DNA of 39,540 bases from an uncultured Haliea sp. (GTDB lineage: Bacteria; Pseudomonadota; Gammaproteobacteria; Pseudomonadales; Halieaceae): NCBI GenBank assembly GCA_947258585.1, contig CAMYIZ010000056.1:1-39540 (forward strand), written 5' to 3'. Within the stretch, counting starts at the first letter, position 1. Every line of letters begins with the position of its first letter. The notes under the pieces were generated by a model, which ran no database searches, was not told the origin of the DNA, and saw only the letters and a program-made list of their open reading frames with translations. Below are positions 34,739 through 39,540 of this stretch, one piece after another. The translations under genes and the position numbers were made by a program.

Positions 34739-37700
34739 TTAGGAATTACTGACGTCAACTTTGTAACTGGCGTATCTCTTATCGAACTCCCTTGTAAATG
34801 TTTTGTATGCGGTTTCTAGATCGGCGCATTCTTTCTGTAAATTGATTTTCTTTCCATGCTTTACGCAGATTTCAATATTGGATGCAATATTTTTTACTTG
34901 TTTTGCTCCAAGGTTCGCGCTCATTGACTTAATGGCGTGGGCGATTGATTGCGTCTGCTCCGGACTTTCTGACCTTAACGCGATGTTGAGGTCCTTGATT
35001 TTTTCCGTCATTTGGATTCTAAATCCAGAGTAGACTTCCGGCAGTATGGATTTTCCAGTTTGTAGTTCAATGTGGGTAATATTCTCGATGGCAACTGGGT
35101 CGATAATGTCTTCATTAACTCCCGAACTTTTCGCGCTCTGTTGGTAGGTTGCTTCTTGGTTTTTTGCTGATTTTCTGAATTGTGATCGATAGCCGATGTG
35201 ATCTTGAATAACTTTAGCTATATCCGATATTTTGAACGGCTTACCGAGGTAGCCATCCATTCCTGCCTCTGAAAACGCCTCTCTATCTGTGGCGGTGATT
35301 CCGGCTGTTAGAGCGATAATCTTGACCGCAGAGATGCCCTTCAATTTTTCCTCTTCTCGTATCTTTTTGGTTGCTTGGTACCCGTCCATTACCGGCATCT
35401 GGCAGTCCATGAATATTAAGTCATAGCGACTTTCTCGTTGAAGTTCGACAGCCTCGGCTCCATTCTGAGCGATGTCAACTTTGTGTCCGCTCATTTCAAG
35501 AACTTCCTGCGCGATCTTTTGGTTGGTGGGGATGTCCTCTACGACGAGAATCCTGAGAGGCGATGTTGTGTTCGGAGCTTCGCCTATAACTGCAGCACTA
35601 CTTTCTGGTTCTGGTTTGACAAGTAGGTCTTCAATCGCGAGTTTCAGTGTTTCGGAAGTGCATGGTTTTGTCGTAGTAAGCCAATCCTTATATGGAGCGG
35701 GTATCTTGGTTTCATGAAGCGGCATCAGCAATATGCCTTGTCCGCGGCTGGAATTGTTGGGGGGAATCTCATGGCTTCTCGTATAGCTATCGAGATCAAT
35801 AATCTGAATATCTGCACGCTCTATTGAGGGAAGGTCTGAAGTTTCCTCCGGTGCCTGGATGTTGAGAATACCTATTCTTTGAAGCTGCGCCTTTATCATC
35901 ATTCTGGTGGAGTGCTTCATTGACAGAACTAACACGCTGCAATCTCGAAGTTCAGTTGAGATTTTAGGGCTGGAAGAGGAAGTACCAAGCATCATTGGAA
36001 TTGAAATATTAATCTCTGTTCCTTCTCCGGGTTTGGATAAAACATGTATATCACCATTCATCAAGGCTATGTAATTGCGAGTTATGGATAGACCTAGCCC
36101 TGTTCCTCCATACTTTCGTGTCGTGCTCGCGTCTGCCTGAGTGAAGGGTTCAAAAACCCTGCGAGCGGTTTCGTCGTCCATTCCGATGCCGGTGTCTCGA
36201 ATTGTAATTCTAAGGGTTCCTTTGCTGTCGAGAGCATTACTTTCAGATCTAAATTCAACGCTGACGTTGATCTCTCCTGTATCCGTGAACTTGATTGCGT
36301 TGTTGATAAGGTTCATCAATATCTGGCGCAGTTTTCCTGGGTCACCAAGTAAATGTGTCGGAACATTCATGTCGATGGCGTGAGTTAGTTCCAGTCCTTT
36401 GCGTGCAGCGGGCTCACTTTGTAAATAGCAAGTATCTTCAATGAGAGCGACAACATCGAATAATGTGCATTCAATGTCTACTCGAGAGGCCTCTATTTTC
36501 GAGAAATCAAGAATATCATTTATCAAAGCCAGTAGGGCAACGCCGCTCTTGTGAGCAGCGGTGGCAAATTTCTTCTGCTGATTGTTTAGCTCGGTATGAA
36601 GAAGTAGCTCTGTCATCCCGATCATTCCATGCATAGGCGTTCTTATTTCATGGCTCATGGTAGCCAAGAATTCTGACTTTGCCTTATTTGCCTTTTCTGC
36701 TGTGCTTCTCGCTTTTTCTAGGTCTATGGTGCGTTCCTTAACTTTCGCTTCCAGTTCTCTTTGTCTCGCCAAGCCTGCTCGTTCCCTTCTCCGTTGCTGG
36801 TGTAATGTAGATAGTACAAGAGTCAATGCCATAAACGAATAAGCTATATAGGCAGAGTTGCTTTTCCATGGCGGCGGAAGGACTTGGATTCGTAGAGATT
36901 TGCTATCCCAGTTCCAAGCCCCTCCTGGGCTGGCAGCGGCCAACCTCAAAGTGTACTCACCCGACGGGAGTGTGGTGAATGAAGCCTGTTTCGCGTCTTC
37001 CGAGACAATCCAGCTTTCGTTTAGCCCCTCCATTTTGTACGCGTACTGAACTAGAGGCGGGTTTGAATAGTCAGCGGCGAAAAATTCAACTGAAAACATG
37101 CGGTCATTATGGGTGAGAGTTATTTCGGTAATTTCGTTGTATGGTTTGTCGAACTCTCGCCGCTCGTTCATTATTTTTATTTCGGAAATGCTGATGATGG
37201 GCGGTTCTTCTTTATCTACGAATCCTGCTGGGTCCACGATGTTGAAGCCTAAATTTCCGCCAAAGTAGATCAAGCCATTGCTAGCTTTGAAAGACGCCCC
37301 CATGTTGAACTCAGTATCTTGCAGACCCTCTTTTACACCATACTGTCGAGATTCGCCGGTTTGCGGGTTTAACTTCGTTACTCCTCTGTTGTGTGAGAGC
37401 CAGATGTTTCCCTTTGTCCCACTTTGAATCCCATAGATGTTTGAACTTGGAAGAGAAATATCCTCGGAATAGTGGCGGAACTTTTCGATACCATTTGCTC
37501 GGTCTTGTTTTGTCCACCTATTGAGACCACCCCCCTTTGTGCCGAGCCATAGGTCTTGGTTGCGGTCTTCGTAAAATGACCATACCATGTCGCTTGATAT
37601 ACTGTTGGTGTTGCCTCTTTCTGTGTATATTCTGCGGAATGCGGATGTTTCTACATTAAATTGATTTAGTCCATTTTCTGTTCCGATCCAAACATAACCT

Positions 37701-39247
37701 AGTGAGTCCTCAAACAGAGCAATTACATTGTTATTGCTGAGGGTTTTCTCATCGAATGGGTCGTGAGTAAGGTTGTTGAAAGAGCCTGTTCTTTCGTCAA
37801 GTATACTTAGTCCGCCTCCGTAAGTTCCTACTAGTAGCTTACCCGACGATGTTCTTAGAATCGATGTAACTCCATTGGCTGCCAAACTGGAGCTGTCAAA
37901 GCGTGAACTTCGAAAAATCTCTACTTCGTTAGTGTCGATATTGAGTTTGTTTAGCCCGCCAGAGAATGTTCCTATCCAGAGGATGTTTCCTTCCCCTAGA
38001 AGACTCATCACAGTACTGTTCGAGATGCTTGGTTCTGAGTATTCGTTGATCCAAGTGAACTCGGTGGCATTTCCCCGGAGGCGATTTAACCCGTTGTCGG
38101 TTCCAACCCATATGCTCCCGTCAGTAGTTTCTCCAAAAGCATTAACAGAGTCGTTGGACAGCTTTCCGATGCTTGAGTTGTACTTGGGAAATAGGTTCTT
38201 GGACCCGTTTGCCAACCCTACTATAGTGCCAATCCAGTACAGGCCCTCCCGGGATTGGTAGATGCTGTATAGTCGACTTGAAGGTAGATTTGTATTCTGA
38301 CTATTGAAACGGTGAAAAGATTCGGACTCAGGTTTATATAGGTCTAGTCCTTCGAGAGTGCAGATCCATAGTCTTTTATCTCTATCTTCAAAAATATCGA
38401 ATGCGGTATTGGAGGAAATGGAGTTTGGGTCCATTTCTTCGTTGCGATAATGCTCTGCTTTCCTGGTCGCTGGGTTGTACTTGGTGGCTCCCGACCCTAG
38501 CGAGAGTGACCAGATATTTCCGCGTGAGTCAGCATAGACGTGGAAAATCGGCTCTGGTGAGAGATTTGAGGTTTCCTTCACTGAGTCGGACACTATGCTC
38601 GATGTCATAGATTCTTTTTCAATTTTCAGTAACCCGCTGGCCAGTGTAGCTGCCCAGATAGTTCCATCAGCAGACTGAGTAAAGCTGTTGATTTCTCCAA
38701 GGTAGGGCAGATTTATTTGTTGGGGGAAATAATGAGAAAACAATCCCGTTACGGGGTCGAAACGGCTGAAGGCGTTGTCATATCCGAGCCAAATCTCTCC
38801 GTCGCTGTCTGTAAAAACTGTGAGAATATCGTTTGAGAGCGGAGACTGATCTTGAGATTCGCCGGCAAGTAGCGATGAAAAACCATTGGATATGCGATCG
38901 TATTTGTTCAGGCCACCGCCCCTAGTTGAAACCCAGACATCGCCTGTTTGGTCTTCTGTTATGCTGGTCACTGCGTCATGCGATAACGACTGTGGATTGG
39001 TAAGCGAATACCGGTAGTTCTCGAGCTGGGTGCCGTTGTAGCGATTCAGTCCTTCTTGAGTTACAAACCATATGTTGCCGGTAGAGTCCTGAAAGGTTTG
39101 TGTGACGATTTGTTGGGTAAGGTTTTGTGAAACTACAGAGGGCTGGAAGTCGATGTTAGATTGATCCCCCAGGAAACTCTTGGCGTAGGCTGCTGAGCTA
39201 CAGACAACTAGAAGTAGAGCTAATGCACTCCAATTCCTACACTTCAT
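34739..39247 (-). CDS. hybrid sensor histidine kinase, double propeller-Y_Y_Y-HK-REC-Hpt
   Basis: 1502 aa. Signal peptide with AYA cleavage near 22; fourteen propeller blades counted from I-W-x-G-T-x-x-G-L motifs, matching two seven-bladed propellers; Y_Y_Y domain near 700-790 ([12 protein letters not shown]); membrane helix near 798-815; coiled coil to 856. HisKA phospho-His866 is in [11 protein letters not shown], HATPase has N982, DTGIG 1018 and GGTGLG 1047. A degenerate receiver follows (about 1100-1210, IIDLD and TTTKP), then an intact receiver with Asp1281 (FMDCQMP), Thr1314 and Lys1336, and an Hpt domain with His1437 ([11 protein letters not shown]). It lacks the AraC output of Bacteroidetes HTCS proteins, so its phosphate must go to a separate regulator. 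Adjacent to and in one operon with the second sensor (22 bp or overlapping). Confidence 0.93.
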   Translation of the reverse strand: MKCRNWSALALLLVVCSSAAYAKSFLGDQSNIDFQPSVVSQNLTQQIVTQTFQDSTGNIWFVTQEGLNRYNGTQLENYRYSLTNPQSLSHDAVTSITEDQTGDVWVSTRGGGLNKYDRISNGFSSLLAGESQDQSPLSNDILTVFTDSDGEIWLGYDNAFSRFDPVTGLFSHYFPQQINLPYLGEINSFTQSADGTIWAATLASGLLKIEKESMTSSIVSDSVKETSNLSPEPIFHVYADSRGNIWSLSLGSGATKYNPATRKAEHYRNEEMDPNSISSNTAFDIFEDRDKRLWICTLEGLDLYKPESESFHRFNSQNTNLPSSRLYSIYQSREGLYWIGTIVGLANGSKNLFPKYNSSIGKLSNDSVNAFGETTDGSIWVGTDNGLNRLRGNATEFTWINEYSEPSISNSTVMSLLGEGNILWIGTFSGGLNKLNIDTNEVEIFRSSRFDSSSLAANGVTSILRTSSGKLLVGTYGGGLSILDERTGSFNNLTHDPFDEKTLSNNNVIALFEDSLGYVWIGTENGLNQFNVETSAFRRIYTERGNTNSISSDMVWSFYEDRNQDLWLGTKGGGLNRWTKQDRANGIEKFRHYSEDISLPSSNIYGIQSGTKGNIWLSHNRGVTKLNPQTGESRQYGVKEGLQDTEFNMGASFKASNGLIYFGGNLGFNIVDPAGFVDKEEPPIISISEIKIMNERREFDKPYNEITEITLTHNDRMFSVEFFAADYSNPPLVQYAYKMEGLNESWIVSEDAKQASFTTLPSGEYTLRLAAASPGGAWNWDSKSLRIQVLPPPWKSNSAYIAYSFMALTLVLSTLHQQRRRERAGLARQRELEAKVKERTIDLEKARSTAEKANKAKSEFLATMSHEIRTPMHGMIGMTELLLHTELNNQQKKFATAAHKSGVALLALINDILDFSKIEASRVDIECTLFDVVALIEDTCYLQSEPAARKGLELTHAIDMNVPTHLLGDPGKLRQILMNLINNAIKFTDTGEINVSVEFRSESNALDSKGTLRITIRDTGIGMDDETARRVFEPFTQADASTTRKYGGTGLGLSITRNYIALMNGDIHVLSKPGEGTEINISIPMMLGTSSSSPKISTELRDCSVLVLSMKHSTRMMIKAQLQRIGILNIQAPEETSDLPSIERADIQIIDLDSYTRSHEIPPNNSSRGQGILLMPLHETKIPAPYKDWLTTTKPCTSETLKLAIEDLLVKPEPESSAAVIGEAPNTTSPLRILVVEDIPTNQKIAQEVLEMSGHKVDIAQNGAEAVELQRESRYDLIFMDCQMPVMDGYQATKKIREEEKLKGISAVKIIALTAGITATDREAFSEAGMDGYLGKPFKISDIAKVIQDHIGYRSQFRKSAKNQEATYQQSAKSSGVNEDIIDPVAIENITHIELQTGKSILPEVYSGFRIQMTEKIKDLNIALRSESPEQTQSIAHAIKSMSANLGAKQVKNIASNIEICVKHGKKINLQKECADLETAYKTFTREFDKRYASYKVDVSNS

Positions 39248-39322
39248 ACTAAGAATGTCGCATAACCAATGCTGGGGTATGCAGTGTAATCAAAAACTGA
39301 GGCGTTGTCCTTTGCGCGCCTG

Positions 39323-39333
39323 TGCATGATGCA
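39323..39333. promoter_or_regulatory. small palindrome upstream of the sensor operon
   Basis: TGCAT-g-ATGCA, an odd-length perfect palindrome, lies about 75 bp upstream of the hybrid sensor start in the 103-bp region before it. It could be a regulator site; nothing more can be said. No clear -35/-10 pair or Shine-Dalgarno could be fixed in this gap. Confidence 0.3.
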
Positions 39334-39351
39334 TTAGGTGCTGAGTATCGT

Positions 39352-39380
39352 AAAAAGCAAAAAGGGGGCTTGTGCCCCCT
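39352..39380 (-). terminator. strong intrinsic terminator of the repeat-protein gene
   Basis: On the minus strand AGGGGGC-acaa-GCCCCCT forms a seven-pair, G/C-rich stem with a tetraloop, followed by TTTTGCTTTTT. It begins 30 bp after the TAA of the repeat frame, which is strong evidence that a gene on the minus strand ends here. Confidence 0.92.
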
Positions 39381-39410
39381 ATTGGTGGTGGGAATTCGTT
39401 ATGCGATGGG

Positions 39411-39540
39411 TTATCGGAAACCCCACTTGTAGCCAGCTTGGTCCGCGTAGCTGCGGAAACCCCACTTGTAGCCAGCTTGGTCCGCGTAGCTGCGGAAACC
39501 CCACTTGTAGCCAGCTTGGTCCGCGTAGCTGCGGAAACCC
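39411..39540 (-). CDS. 3' end of a gene encoding a perfect 13-residue tandem repeat protein (partial)
   Basis: Only the last 42 codons are in the window; the gene continues beyond 39540. The frame reads three copies of GFRSYADQAGYKW plus a final GFR and TAA (39413-39411). I prefer this frame because 10 of 13 codons end in G or C and they are typical high-GC favourites (TTC, CGC, AGC, TAC, GAC, GGC, AAG), while the other two minus frames, also open because 39 is a multiple of 3, use CTA, GGA, CCA, ACA and AGT. The stop is followed by a strong terminator. The repeat is rich in aromatic and alternating charged residues. I do not recognise it. Possible classes: repetitive surface or secreted protein, or a multi-core peptide precursor. 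Confidence 0.7.
   Translation of the reverse strand, partial: GFRSYADQAGYKWGFRSYADQAGYKWGFRSYADQAGYKWGFR
39415..39540. repeat. 39-bp perfect tandem repeat, at least 3.2 copies
   Basis: Copies begin at 39415, 39454 and 39493, with a partial copy at 39532; all are identical to the base, including every synonymous position. This implies very recent expansion or ongoing homogenisation. The unit is an exact multiple of three, so all copies stay in frame. The array runs off the right edge. Confidence 0.97.

Noticed and set aside
39401-39540. A plus-strand frame starting ATG at 39401 and running through the repeats (unit GNPTCSQLGPRSC)
   Set aside because: It is open only because the unit is a multiple of three; codon usage is poorer, and the terminator and stop codon point to a minus-strand gene. 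It is not fully excluded.
39415-39540. CRISPR array
   Set aside because: The 39-bp units are directly adjacent with no spacers and are coding-phase repeats.

Overview
The window looks like part of a gammaproteobacterial chromosome, most likely a marine member of the Cellvibrionales/Halieaceae-type lineages. The evidence is a GC-rich genome with the conserved gammaproteobacterial order ssrA-smpB-ratA-rnfH-bamE-fur-recN-hrcA-grpE-dnaK-dnaJ-dapB, a one-piece tmRNA whose tag reads ANDDNYGAQLAA, and many acyl-CoA, P450 and Rieske genes of the kind found in lipid- and steroid-degrading marine bacteria. The lineage is inferred from gene content, not from a search.

Layout. Positions 1-700 hold a 59-bp tandem repeat and the tmRNA gene (minus strand). 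Positions 696-5328 carry an Ldh2-type dehydrogenase, smpB, an NSS sodium symporter, ratA, rnfH, bamE and fur. Positions 5380-9206 hold a cytochrome P450 / Rieske oxygenase / acetoacetate-decarboxylase-like trio with palindromic operator candidates and a TetR regulator, placed between fur and recN, which are often adjacent in relatives. Positions 9270-17789 are housekeeping and heat shock: recN, hrcA, grpE, dnaK, dnaJ, dapB, cnoX. Sigma-32-type promoters are visible before grpE and dnaK.

Positions 17876-26379 form a tightly packed plus-strand run: alkylsulfatase-like metallo-hydrolase lipoprotein, a paired acyl-CoA dehydrogenase (one subunit with a catalytic Glu, one apparently without), an LLM-class oxidoreductase, an SDR, aceK (isocitrate dehydrogenase kinase/phosphatase) and a histidine phosphatase. 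Overlapping or nearly touching stops and starts suggest one transcript that links acyl-chain catabolism to control of the glyoxylate branch point. Positions 26366-31508 hold tesB, a tandem double-TetR regulator, a MATE transporter translationally coupled to tag, and a divergent crotonase.

From about 31540 to the right edge the base composition becomes visibly AT-richer. Two giant periplasmic-sensor genes lie in one minus-strand operon. Each has about fourteen propeller blades and a Y_Y_Y domain, as in Bacteroidetes hybrid two-component (HTCS) sensors. The first is a hybrid kinase with HisKA, HATPase, a degenerate receiver, a receiver and an Hpt domain. The second ends in an unusual kinase-like ATPase module. 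No DNA-binding output gene is visible. Immediately upstream, at the extreme right edge, a strong intrinsic terminator follows the truncated 3' end of a gene made of perfect 39-bp repeats, whose best frame encodes repeats of GFRSYADQAGYKW. This repeat protein and its neighbouring twin sensors are the best candidate for an undescribed system in the window.
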